Source of the DNA: JACMJP01 sp046160675 | Lineage (GTDB): Bacteria > Bacteroidota > Bacteroidia > Chitinophagales > BACL12 | Direction: 5' to 3' | Assembly (NCBI GenBank): GCA_046160675.1 | Contig: JBJXHH010000038.1 | Coordinates: 1-6,209, forward strand | DNA length: 6,209 nucleotides | Shown: one piece after another, positions 1-6,209 of the stretch | How positions within the stretch are numbered: the first letter of the stretch is position 1 | Layout: each line of letters opens with the position of its first letter | The notes under the pieces: model-generated | The model's database searches: none | Told to the model about the DNA's origin: nothing | What the model saw: the letters and a program-made list of their open reading frames with translations, nothing else | Program-made: the position numbers and the translations under genes

Positions 1-2162
1 GTTGTTGGGCCCGGTATAAATGTTTGCAGTGCAAGTTTTATTTCTTCCACTTTAAAATTCTGTAAGAACCCGCAAAGTGTTGCCGGCAGGATATTCTGTA
101 TCATAAATATCGCCTTGCCATCAAATGTGAGCGGGATATTTATCACTTTTTCAACCCGTAGTTTCCAGGTTCCTTTTAGTATAGTGATAAAGCCATTTTC
201 AAGCACAGCAGCTACTCCGCCTTTATCGCAATGTTCTTTTATGCGGGGATTATTTTCATCCATGCTGAAGTAAGCAACTTTGCAATCAAGATTTTTTTTC
301 ATGTTGTAAACAAGATCATCATCCGCATTTAAAATTGCATAGCCGTTTTTATGCACTGTTTCCGGAAGCACGGATTTTACTTTCGCCATTTCTTCCACTG
401 TGTCAATATCTTTTAACCCGAGATGATCGGCAGTTACATTCGTTACAATTGCATAATCACATTTATCAAAACCCAACCCTGCTTTTAACAAGCCGCCCCT
501 TGCACATTCCAATACAGCATAGTCAACAGTCGGATCCATCAACACAAATTTAGCAGAAAGCGGACCGGTGGTATCGCCTTTTTCAAGCATCCTGTTCTGA
601 ATATAAATTCCATCACTTGTTGTGAAGCCAACTTTATATCCCATTGTTTTAGCAATGTGTGCGCATAATCTTGTAGTTGTTGTTTTGCCATTCGTTCCTG
701 TAATGCCAACGATCGGGATCCTGCCCTGGCTGCCTGCAGGGAATAACATGTCAACAACCGGCTCTGCTACATTTCTACCAATGCCTTCACTCGGCGCAAG
801 ATGCATGCGGAAACCCGGTGCTGCATTCACTTCCAGCACAACACCCCTGTTTTCCGTCATCGGCACTGAAATATCAGGGCTCATAATATCAATGCCGCAA
901 ATGTCAAGTCCAATGGTTCTTGCAATTCTTTCTGCAGTGAATACATTGTAAGGATGTACAATCTCAGTTACATCAGTGGCAGTTCCGCCGGTAGATAAAT
1001 TCGCTGTTGATTTTAAAAATATCTCTTCGCCTTTTTTCGGAACGGAGTTTTCATTCATACCTAACTTTTCCAATAATCGTAAGGTGTGATCATCCATCTT
1101 AATTGTTGTGAGAACATTTTCATGCCCGTAACCTCTTCTCGGGTCTTTGTTCACTTCATCAATTAACTCCAGGATAGTTGATTTTCCGTCACCAATAACA
1201 GCAGCAGGTTTCCTGATTGCAGCAGAAATAAATTTGTAGTTGATAACAAGCAGGCGATAATCATAACCGGTGATATATTGTTCAACGATTGCCCACCTCG
1301 AAATTTCTTTTGATTTTTTTAATGCCGTTACGGCTTCATCCCAATTTTTAATATTCATGGTGGAACCCCTGCCATGATTTCCATCAATGGGTTTTATTAC
1401 AATTGGATAGCCGATGCGATTGATAATGGATTTCAGATCATCTTCATCAAAAGCGCTTCCGCCTTTTGCAACCGGGATATTAAGTTGCTGTAACAGGTTT
1501 TTTGTTTCTTCTTTATCGCAGGCAATTTCCACAGCAATGTTTGAAGTAGTGCTGGCAATTGTTGCCTGGATCCTTCTTTGATTGACTCCCCAACCCAACT
1601 GCACTAAACTTCTTTTGTTTAAGCGGATGTATGGAATATCTCTTTTGATGGCTTCTTCCACTATGCTTCCCGTAGATGGCCCTAAACGTTCCCGTTCTCG
1701 GATCTCTTTCATCTTTTGGATATGCGGGGCGATGTCATAATCTACCCCTTTCGCAAGCGCTTCACAAAATGCAACGGCAATTTCTCCGGCGTATAAACCC
1801 GTTTGTTGTTCGAGGTAAGAATATACAACATTGTAAACCCCTTTCTTGGTTGTACTTCTTGTTCTGCCGAAACCGGTATCCAATCCTGCAAGAGTTTGCA
1901 GTTCCAAAGCAACATGTTCTACTACATGTCCCATCCATGTTCCTTCATCCACCCGGTGAAAAAATCCTCCTGCAAAATCTTCACTGCACCTGTGTTCGTA
2001 TAAACTCGGCATCAACTTTTCCAATCGTTCCCTGAAGCCCGGTATTTTATTGGTTGGCATTTCCTCCATTTCCTCCAGGTCGAGTTTCATCACAATCAAT
2101 TTATGCCTGCGAATACTCCAGTAATTGGGGCCCTTCATCACTGCCGTTGAGAGAATTTTCAT
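1..2162 (-). CDS. cphA: Cyanophycin synthetase, C-terminus beyond left edge
   Basis: Makes cyanophycin in the cytoplasm: ATP-dependent addition of Asp to the backbone, then Arg to the Asp side chain. The frame is open from ATG at 2160-2162 to the window edge (720 codons; family about 870, so roughly 150 residues are missing). The N-terminal domain opens with MKILSTAVMKGPNYWSIRRH, as is typical of CphA. The ATP-grasp domain (about 190-480) has KPIDGNHGRG at 257-266 and LEVNAAPGFRMH at 443-454. The Mur-ligase-like domain begins near 485 with the P-loop GITGTNGKTTTT (486-497), followed by NVTADHLGL (575-583) and MIQNILPATL (687-696). All these motifs lie in one frame, so I see no frameshift. The start is set by the family N-terminus; no strong Shine-Dalgarno site is present, only an A-rich leader. 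It is divergent from a dead regulator gene and is not co-transcribed with cphB. The identification is firm; whether the C-terminus is intact cannot be seen. Confidence 0.96.
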   Translation of the reverse strand, partial: MKILSTAVMKGPNYWSIRRHKLIVMKLDLEEMEEMPTNKIPGFRERLEKLMPSLYEHRCSEDFAGGFFHRVDEGTWMGHVVEHVALELQTLAGLDTGFGRTRSTTKKGVYNVVYSYLEQQTGLYAGEIAVAFCEALAKGVDYDIAPHIQKMKEIRERERLGPSTGSIVEEAIKRDIPYIRLNKRSLVQLGWGVNQRRIQATIASTTSNIAVEIACDKEETKNLLQQLNIPVAKGGSAFDEDDLKSIINRIGYPIVIKPIDGNHGRGSTMNIKNWDEAVTALKKSKEISRWAIVEQYITGYDYRLLVINYKFISAAIRKPAAVIGDGKSTILELIDEVNKDPRRGYGHENVLTTIKMDDHTLRLLEKLGMNENSVPKKGEEIFLKSTANLSTGGTATDVTEIVHPYNVFTAERIARTIGLDICGIDIMSPDISVPMTENRGVVLEVNAAPGFRMHLAPSEGIGRNVAEPVVDMLFPAGSQGRIPIVGITGTNGKTTTTRLCAHIAKTMGYKVGFTTSDGIYIQNRMLEKGDTTGPLSAKFVLMDPTVDYAVLECARGGLLKAGLGFDKCDYAIVTNVTADHLGLKDIDTVEEMAKVKSVLPETVHKNGYAILNADDDLVYNMKKNLDCKVAYFSMDENNPRIKEHCDKGGVAAVLENGFITILKGTWKLRVEKVINIPLTFDGKAIFMIQNILPATLCGFLQNFKVEEIKLALQTFIPGPT

Positions 2163-2181
2163 ACCTGTTTTTGTTTTGTGT

Positions 2182-2189
2182 TAAAGATA
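2182..2189 (-). promoter_or_regulatory. Candidate -7 promoter element of cphA
   Basis: Read on the minus strand this is TATCTTTA, a 7 of 8 match to the Bacteroidota -7 consensus TAnnTTTG. It lies 19 bases before the cphA ATG and would give a short A-rich leader of about a dozen bases. I see no clear -33 TTTG at the usual spacing, so this is a weak call. Confidence 0.35.
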
Positions 2190-2202
2190 GTAAAATTGAT
2201 TT

Positions 2203-2233
2203 TAGCGGCTGTTCTCACATGAGGTTTCCGCTA
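2203..2233. repeat. Interrupted inverted repeat upstream of cphA
   Basis: Outer arms TAGCGG (2203-2208) and CCGCTA (2228-2233) enclose inner arms CTCA (2214-2217) and TGAG (2220-2223); the two pairs share almost the same centre, near 2218. It lies just upstream of the candidate cphA -7 element, where the -33 region would fall, so an operator is possible. The two-base inner loop makes a full RNA hairpin unlikely. No gene on either strand ends just before it, which argues against a terminator. Confidence 0.4.
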
Positions 2234-2254
2234 TTATTTTACTTTTGAGGGAAT

Positions 2255-2262
2255 TATGTTTG
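2255..2262 (+). promoter_or_regulatory. Possible fossil -7 element of the receiver pseudogene
   Basis: TATGTTTG matches TAnnTTTG exactly and ends 7 bases before the ATG at 2270, so a transcript would be almost leaderless. No -33 element is evident. A match this short can arise by chance in AT-rich sequence. Confidence 0.25.
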
Positions 2263-2269
2263 AATTTTT

Positions 2270-2661
2270 ATGCAACCGGAAACAAGTAAGAAAATATTTA
2301 TTGTAGATGTTGACATGATCTATGCTGAAATGTTGCATAGGCATTTATCTATTAATACAAACAATTAAATTCATGTCTTTCATACAGGAGAGGAGTGTAT
2401 AACACAACTTAAAGCGGACAAACATCCTGATATTATTATACTGGATTATTATTTTACGCAGAAGATGTAGATGCAGCAGACGGTCTGCAGATACTGGATA
2501 TTATAAGGAAACTAGATAAACAAATCCATGTAATCATGTTATGAGGGCAGGAGAAATACGGCATTGCCCTCCAAACTATTGCCCATGGGGCAGAGCGATA
2601 TGTCATTAAAGGGGAAGATTCTTTTAAAGAGATTGACAATATTGTCCGCCAGGTAAAGTAA
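2270..2661 (+). pseudogene. Decayed stand-alone response-regulator receiver domain
   Basis: Translating across two frames recovers a CheY-like receiver of about 130 residues with no output domain. Frame one starts with ATG at 2270 and reads KKIFIVDVDMIYAEML, then later HPDIIILDYYF, whose Asp codon at 2444-2446 is the expected phosphoacceptor. Frame two, from about 2461, reads ADGLQILDIIRKLDKQIHVI and GAERYVIKGEDSF, with the conserved Lys at 2608-2610, and ends at TAA 2659-2661. The lesions are a TAA at 2366-2368, a frame change between about 2453 and 2463, a TGA at 2542-2544 where the conserved Ser/Thr belongs (probably TCA to TGA), and Val in place of the second Asp of the acidic pair (GTT at 2309-2311). 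With this many independent defects it cannot make a working receiver. Such receivers act in phosphorelays; the target of this one is unknown. A weak hairpin (TAAAG/CTTTA, 2654-2671) and a T-run (2685-2691) follow and may be the remains of its terminator. Confidence 0.88.
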
Positions 2662-2709
2662 TCCGGCTTTAATTGTTTCCTGTGTTTTTTTGCGCCATGA
2701 TGCAAGAAG

Positions 2710-4167
2710 TTATTTCATGATCTGCAATTTTCCTGACACCAATTGATGAGTAATTGCATCATGCCCTGCATACACATACATACCATGTGAAAGTTTTATT
2801 TGCGGCAGATCTTTCTTTACAACTTTCAGGATAAACTTTCCCTGCATATCAAAGAGTAACAGTACAGTATTTTCATCAATTCTATCACTCATCATAATAT
2901 CTTCAACACCGGTTACTGATCCATACTCATAAGCACCTGCATCATAGCTCAAACCTGCAGGCCTTATATTGCCTTCATTATCTGTAATTGGAGCAAGAAT
3001 CCCGTAGTAAGAATTTACGCCAAGATCTATTCCCGGGCTGGAAGAAGATAAATGATAATCATCACCTGATACATCAAAAAATATCTCACCGGGTTCTGCA
3101 ATGATAGAATTACTATCCTGCGCAGTTTCATTTTTCCAGTCGTTTAAACTCATATTTGAACTCCCGTCATCGGTACTCATCCTGTCTGTTACAATATTGT
3201 AATTACTGTGAAAGCCCGCCATACTCCCAGGCTCGATGCTGATGCTGCCCCTGAAAGAATGGTAGCTGTAAATAATGTTATTGAATACGATATTATTTAT
3301 ACTTCCGCCATTAATTAAGATGCCCCATCTTCCGTTATCCGCCTGCAGGATTGTATTGTTCACAATGACATTATTTTTAGAAGGCCCGCCAGCGTCAATC
3401 CTGAATAATGCAATGCCGCTTGCATGTGCATTATAGATCACATTATTTCTGAACGTTGAATTCTGTACCCCGTCACAGTTAATGGATGAACCTCCGCCCA
3501 GCCCATTATCAAAACAGATATTATTTTCAACTAATGCGTTTGAAATAATTCCATCTCCTCCCAAACTTATATCACCATTCATGTGAATACCGCATGCGTA
3601 ATTTCCCCAGCTAATATTTCCTCTAATCACAGGGTTGTCGGCGCTGTTGCTGAAATAAATTCCATGTTCATCTCCTGAGTTGCTGCACTGGTTGTTTTCG
3701 ATCAAGATATTTTCACTGAATCCAGTCAAAATCCCCCACACCCCACAATTATCCATGCTGTTATTCCTGATAATGACATGCGTATTCTCAACTGACCGGA
3801 TACCAGTTCTCGGCATATCATTTACAGTAAAACCTTCAACAGTAATATAACTTGAACCTTCCATGTTTATGCCATCGTCAGTGATGTCATTGGGTTCATT
3901 TATGAAAACGCCGGGCTGCGCAGAAAAAGTAATACGCTGAGAGGAGGTGCCGCTTGTAGTGTGATAAAAACCGGTATAAGCACCTGGTAAAACAATAACA
4001 GAATCCCCAGGTGAAACTATGTCTGAAGCATGTTGCAGGGTTTCAAAAGAAGAAGTTTCACTTAAACCGGAGTTAGAGTCATTGCCATCATTACTCACAT
4101 AAAATCTTGTCGCTTGTGTATGAATGATGAAAAAGAAAGAAGTGATAAGTAAAAATGATCTGCGCAT
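2710..4167 (-). CDS. Secreted right-handed parallel beta-helix protein with T9SS-like tail
   Basis: 485 residues. Residues 1-19 are a signal peptide (basic MRRS, hydrophobic core, cleavage probably after TQA). The mature N-terminus FYVSNDGNDSNSG (22-34) followed by a PGDSVIVLPGAY segment is typical of secreted beta-helix proteins, including polysaccharide lyases. From about 105 to 310 there are repeated rungs with Asn ladders, such as VIIRNN, ILIENN, ALVENN, STFRNN, NVIVNN and NIVFNN. Residues 369-415 (DYHLSSSSPGIDLG to YDAGAYEY) match the segment that often closes these helices. The last 50 or so residues (LLLFDMQGKF, GMYVYA, SGKLQIMK) resemble a type A T9SS sorting domain but lack its usual PNP opening. 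It is probably exported and released or held at the cell surface. No catalytic residues can be assigned, so the substrate is unknown. It has no evident link to cyanophycin. It is divergent from cphB and convergent with the receiver pseudogene. Confidence 0.85.
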   Translation of the reverse strand: MRRSFLLITSFFFIIHTQATRFYVSNDGNDSNSGLSETSSFETLQHASDIVSPGDSVIVLPGAYTGFYHTTSGTSSQRITFSAQPGVFINEPNDITDDGINMEGSSYITVEGFTVNDMPRTGIRSVENTHVIIRNNSMDNCGVWGILTGFSENILIENNQCSNSGDEHGIYFSNSADNPVIRGNISWGNYACGIHMNGDISLGGDGIISNALVENNICFDNGLGGGSSINCDGVQNSTFRNNVIYNAHASGIALFRIDAGGPSKNNVIVNNTILQADNGRWGILINGGSINNIVFNNIIYSYHSFRGSISIEPGSMAGFHSNYNIVTDRMSTDDGSSNMSLNDWKNETAQDSNSIIAEPGEIFFDVSGDDYHLSSSSPGIDLGVNSYYGILAPITDNEGNIRPAGLSYDAGAYEYGSVTGVEDIMMSDRIDENTVLLLFDMQGKFILKVVKKDLPQIKLSHGMYVYAGHDAITHQLVSGKLQIMK

Positions 4168-4214
4168 AACAGTTTGATTTTAAGAGATGTGAGTTGATTC
4201 CCGGAGAGCTGTTA

Positions 4215-4222
4215 CAAATATA
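4215..4222 (-). promoter_or_regulatory. Candidate -7 promoter element of the beta-helix gene
   Basis: On the minus strand this reads TATATTTG, an exact match to TAnnTTTG, 47 bases before the ATG at 4167. It would give a leader of about 40 bases. No good -33 TTTG is visible, only a T-rich stretch just upstream. Confidence 0.45.
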
Positions 4223-4293
4223 GGAAAAACCTCGTCTGTTATGATATCTAGGTGAACTGTGGATATGCCGGAAATGAGTATATGTTATTCTGA

Positions 4294-4301
4294 TATATTT
4301 G
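4294..4301 (+). promoter_or_regulatory. Candidate -7 promoter element of cphB
   Basis: TATATTTG is an exact match to the Bacteroidota -7 consensus TAnnTTTG and ends 20 bases before the cphB ATG, implying a leader of about 14 bases. It is the same octamer as the element serving the divergent beta-helix gene. The -33 element is not recognisable. Confidence 0.5.
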
Positions 4302-4321
4302 CGCAGCAATAAGATACAAGC

Positions 4322-5155
4322 ATGATCCCGAAAGGAAAACTAATTGCAATAGGAGGCTCTGAAGAACGCAACACGGAAACGGAGAATAAACTTGCAGTCT
4401 TAAGCAGGATGATTGATGAGATGAAGGGCAGAGATACACATCTTGAATTGGTAACTACAGCATCTGGCATCCCGAAACAAATAGCAAAAGAATATGCTGA
4501 GGCATTCTCTCATATTGGCGTAAGAAATTTTGGTGTTTTACCAATCAAGTCAAAAAAAGACGCCGGGAAAAAAGAATATCTTGAAAGAATAAGCTCTGCT
4601 GATGGGCTCATGTTCAGTGGGGGAAATCAAACGAAATTGAGCCAGGTGTTTTTGGAAACTGAGTTCCTGCAAATTTTAAAGCGGAGATATCAGCAGGAAG
4701 AAGATTTTGTGATAGCCGGCACCAGCGCAGGAGCAATGGCGCAGAGTGAAAAAATGATAAACGGCGGTGCGCCAAGCGAAGCTGTTAAAAGGGGCAAGGC
4801 ATTGATGATGGACGGGATGGGTTTTATCAGCAAGGCAATTATTGATTCGCATTTTGTGAACAGGGGCAGGTTCGGCCGGCTAATGGTGGCAGTTGCGGAG
4901 TTCCCGCAGCTTACTGGCATAGGCATTAGCGAGGATACTGCTGTAATGATAAAAGAAGAACGGTACCTCGAAGTTTTCGGATCCGGTGAAGTTGTGCTAA
5001 TAGATGGAAGCGAACTAAAATACAACTCTCTTGATGAAAAAAATTATACCGGCTTAAACATAGAACACATGATCTTTCATATTCTTTCTGCAGGCATGTG
5101 TTATGATATGCAGGAGAAAAGAATGATGAGTACAGTGGGAGTAAATTCACATTAA
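4322..5155 (+). CDS. cphB: Cyanophycinase, intracellular (peptidase family S51)
   Basis: Hydrolyses cyanophycin to beta-Asp-Arg dipeptides in the cytoplasm. It has 277 residues, close to the 271 recalled for Synechocystis CphB, with no signal peptide, unlike secreted CphE types. It opens with KGKLIAIGGSEE. GGNQTKL (100-106) is followed by the nucleophile elbow GTSAGA with Ser135, then DSHFVNRGRFGR with His177, and SEDTAV with Glu204. The Ser-His-Glu spacing (42 and 27 residues) equals that of Synechocystis CphB (Ser132, His174, Glu201, from memory), and the three substrate-contacting Arg residues fall in register at 181, 183 and 186. The Gln before the catalytic His in that enzyme is Ser176 here. 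An in-frame TAA at 4310-4312 makes ATG 4322 the first possible start; no strong Shine-Dalgarno site is seen. It is convergent with iaaA, and the stop codons overlap. Confidence 0.95.
   Translation: MIPKGKLIAIGGSEERNTETENKLAVLSRMIDEMKGRDTHLELVTTASGIPKQIAKEYAEAFSHIGVRNFGVLPIKSKKDAGKKEYLERISSADGLMFSGGNQTKLSQVFLETEFLQILKRRYQQEEDFVIAGTSAGAMAQSEKMINGGAPSEAVKRGKALMMDGMGFISKAIIDSHFVNRGRFGRLMVAVAEFPQLTGIGISEDTAVMIKEERYLEVFGSGEVVLIDGSELKYNSLDEKNYTGLNIEHMIFHILSAGMCYDMQEKRMMSTVGVNSH
5152..5155. other. Shared TTAA: overlapping stops of cphB and iaaA
   Basis: The palindrome TTAA supplies TAA for cphB (5153-5155) and, on the other strand, TAA for iaaA (5152-5154). There is no spacer for an intrinsic terminator, so the 3' ends of the two mRNAs probably overlap as antisense unless termination is Rho-dependent. 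Confidence 0.95.
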
Positions 5156-6066
5156 TATATTTCAATTATCACCTTGCCATCTTTCATCCAACCCCTGTAC
5201 ATGCCTGGAGTATTAAACGGCAGAACAATATTTCCTTTTGTATCAATGGCGATCATACCGCCCTCTGCATCAATCTTTTTTAGTTTATCATGAATCACAA
5301 GATCAGTAGCTTCAGCAAGCGAAAGGTTTTTATACTCCATCAAGCAAAACACATCATACGCAACAACATATTGAATAAAATATTCGCCATGTCCGGTGCA
5401 ACTTACTGCACAGTGTTTGTTGTTTGCATACGTTCCTGCACCAATAATAGGGGAGTCGCCCACTCTTCCGAAAAGTTTATTTGTCATGCCACCGGTAGAG
5501 GTTGCAGCAGCGACGTTTCCGTTTTTATCTAACGCAACAGCTCCAACTGTTCCAAACTTCCTGTCATCAACATGATCTAATACTACGACTTCTTTTTTCT
5601 TTGCTTTCTGCAACTGGTCAAAACGCATTTGATTGAAAAAATAATCATCATCAGCAAACTCAACATTGTGTAACCTTGCAAATTCTTCTGCGCCATCATT
5701 CAATAGTAACACATGCTCTGAGTGTTGCATCACTTTTTTTGCAAGCGCTACCGGGTTTTTAATATGCTGCACACCTGCAACTGCGCCGCATTGCAATGTT
5801 TTCCCATCCATGATACTTGCATCCATCTCATGGTTTCCCTTATTGGTGAAAACACTTCCTTTCCCAGCATTAAACAACTCAAAATTTTCAAGTTCTATCA
5901 CTGCAGCTTCCACAGCATCCACTGCAGAGCCTCCCTTTTCCAGTATTCCATTTCCTTTTTCCAATGCCCTCTTCAGGGCATCATTACATGCCGTTTCTAT
6001 TTCCGGGGTCATCAATGTTTTTGGCATTGTTCCCGCTCCTCCATGTACTGCAATACCTGTGTTCAT
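5152..6066 (-). CDS. iaaA: Isoaspartyl peptidase / beta-aspartyl asparaginase (Ntn hydrolase)
   Basis: Cleaves beta-aspartyl dipeptides, including the beta-Asp-Arg released by cyanophycinase, to free amino acids; the family also has L-asparaginase activity. From ATG 6064-6066 it has 304 residues (E. coli IaaA 321). HGGAG is at 8-12 and LFNAGKGSVF at 64-73. The precursor should self-cleave before Thr173 in FGTVGAVALD to give alpha and beta subunits. Thr173, Thr191, Arg201, Asp204 and Thr224-Gly225 keep the exact spacing recalled for E. coli Thr179, Thr197, Arg207, Asp210 and Thr230-Gly231. A TTG at 6084 would add six residues, but ATG 6066 gives the usual family N-terminus (MNTGIAVHGGAG) and has an AGGA ten bases upstream. 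No signal peptide, so it is cytoplasmic. The enzyme cannot be assigned to cyanophycin alone from sequence, but its place next to cphB supports that role. Confidence 0.94.
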   Translation of the reverse strand: MNTGIAVHGGAGTMPKTLMTPEIETACNDALKRALEKGNGILEKGGSAVDAVEAAVIELENFELFNAGKGSVFTNKGNHEMDASIMDGKTLQCGAVAGVQHIKNPVALAKKVMQHSEHVLLLNDGAEEFARLHNVEFADDDYFFNQMRFDQLQKAKKKEVVVLDHVDDRKFGTVGAVALDKNGNVAAATSTGGMTNKLFGRVGDSPIIGAGTYANNKHCAVSCTGHGEYFIQYVVAYDVFCLMEYKNLSLAEATDLVIHDKLKKIDAEGGMIAIDTKGNIVLPFNTPGMYRGWMKDGKVIIEIY

Positions 6067-6076
6067 ATTGTGTTCT

Positions 6077-6080
6077 TCCT
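6077..6080 (-). promoter_or_regulatory. Candidate ribosome binding site of iaaA
   Basis: On the minus strand, AGGA (in AGGAAGAACA) lies ten bases before ATG 6066. It supports that start over the upstream in-frame TTG at 6082-6084, which lies upstream of this site. Confidence 0.45.
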
Positions 6081-6091
6081 GCAAATTTGCA
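6080..6091. repeat. Perfect 12-base palindrome in the iaaA leader
   Basis: TGCAAATTTGCA is a perfect inverted repeat 14 to 25 bases upstream of the iaaA ATG. It could be an operator half-site pair, but no partner copy was noticed elsewhere in the window. No TAnnTTTG promoter was found in the 143 bases upstream of iaaA. Confidence 0.4.
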
Positions 6092-6176
6092 TGAATTCTT
6101 TTGAAAACGATTTATGTCTTATCAACGTTGCACAAAAAGAAAATTTGCTAAATACTGTTAAGACCCGAACTTTGTG

Positions 6177-6196
6177 AAAACGCATGAGGTTATGCG
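6177..6196 (-). terminator. Weak candidate terminator of a gene beyond the right edge
   Basis: On the minus strand a five-base stem CGCAT/ATGCG with a six-base loop is followed directly by TTTT (6180-6177). It would end a minus-strand transcript entering from the right. The stem and the T-run are both short, so it may be chance. Confidence 0.25.
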
Positions 6197-6209
6197 CAAC
6201 GTATATCAT

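Noticed and set aside
622..2035. Plus-strand open frames of about 110-120 codons (622-951, 1676-2035)
   Set aside because: They lie antisense within cphA, whose minus-strand frame carries all the family motifs; the plus-strand products are low-complexity and resemble nothing I recognise.
2454..2705. Minus-strand open frame of 83 codons
   Set aside because: It is antisense to the receiver pseudogene, whose plus-strand translation is clearly receiver-like; this product shows no recognisable motif.
2691..2706. Inverted repeat TTGC/GCAA next to a T-run as a terminator of the beta-helix gene
   Set aside because: In the direction of that gene's transcript the stem is followed by A residues rather than U, and the stem is only four bases.
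4091..4470. Short minus-strand open frames across the beta-helix/cphB spacer
   Set aside because: They overlap the 5' ends of two well-supported genes and their products have no domain or signal features.
4690..5025. Minus-strand open frame of 111 codons inside cphB
   Set aside because: It is a shadow of the cyanophycinase frame, which covers the catalytic Ser, His and Glu region on the plus strand.
6067..6084. TTG at 6082-6084 as the iaaA start
   Set aside because: It adds six residues not typical of the family and lies upstream of the AGGA site that is placed for ATG 6066.
5666..6177. Plus-strand open frames of 142 and 151 codons
   Set aside because: They are antisense to the isoaspartyl peptidase gene; the Cys-rich, Ser-rich and Phe-rich products are typical reverse-strand artefacts.
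1..6209. Insertion sequence, CRISPR array, tRNA or rRNA genes
   Set aside because: I saw no transposase, no regularly spaced direct repeats, and no stretch resembling a structural RNA gene.

Overview
The window looks like part of a Bacteroidota chromosome, possibly Chitinophagaceae. The evidence is AT-rich coding sequence with few Shine-Dalgarno sites, several exact or near matches to the Bacteroidota -7 promoter element TAnnTTTG, and a secreted beta-helix protein whose C-terminal tail resembles a type IX secretion (T9SS) sorting domain. The family-level placement is inference.

The main content is a near-complete set of genes for cyanophycin, the Asp-Arg storage polymer. From left to right: a cyanophycin synthetase gene (cphA) on the minus strand, running off the left edge with 720 codons visible; a decayed stand-alone response-regulator receiver gene on the plus strand (pseudogene); a secreted right-handed beta-helix protein on the minus strand; an intracellular cyanophycinase (cphB) on the plus strand; and an isoaspartyl peptidase/beta-aspartyl asparaginase (iaaA-like) on the minus strand. 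The last 143 bases hold the iaaA leader and two small inverted repeats.

The three enzymes form a full cycle. CphA polymerises Asp and Arg using ATP, CphB cuts the polymer to beta-Asp-Arg dipeptides, and the isoaspartyl peptidase splits these to free Asp and Arg. Known catalytic residues are visible in all three, and no frameshift was found in any. They do not form a single operon: cphA and cphB point away from each other with two unrelated genes between them, and cphB and iaaA converge and share a TTAA that gives both stop codons. Synthesis and each breakdown step therefore appear to be separately transcribed.

The beta-helix gene and cphB are divergent from a 154-base spacer that holds an exact TATATTTG element for each. 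The enzymology here is known biology. The less usual points are the gene arrangement, the dead regulator beside cphA, and the embedded secreted protein.
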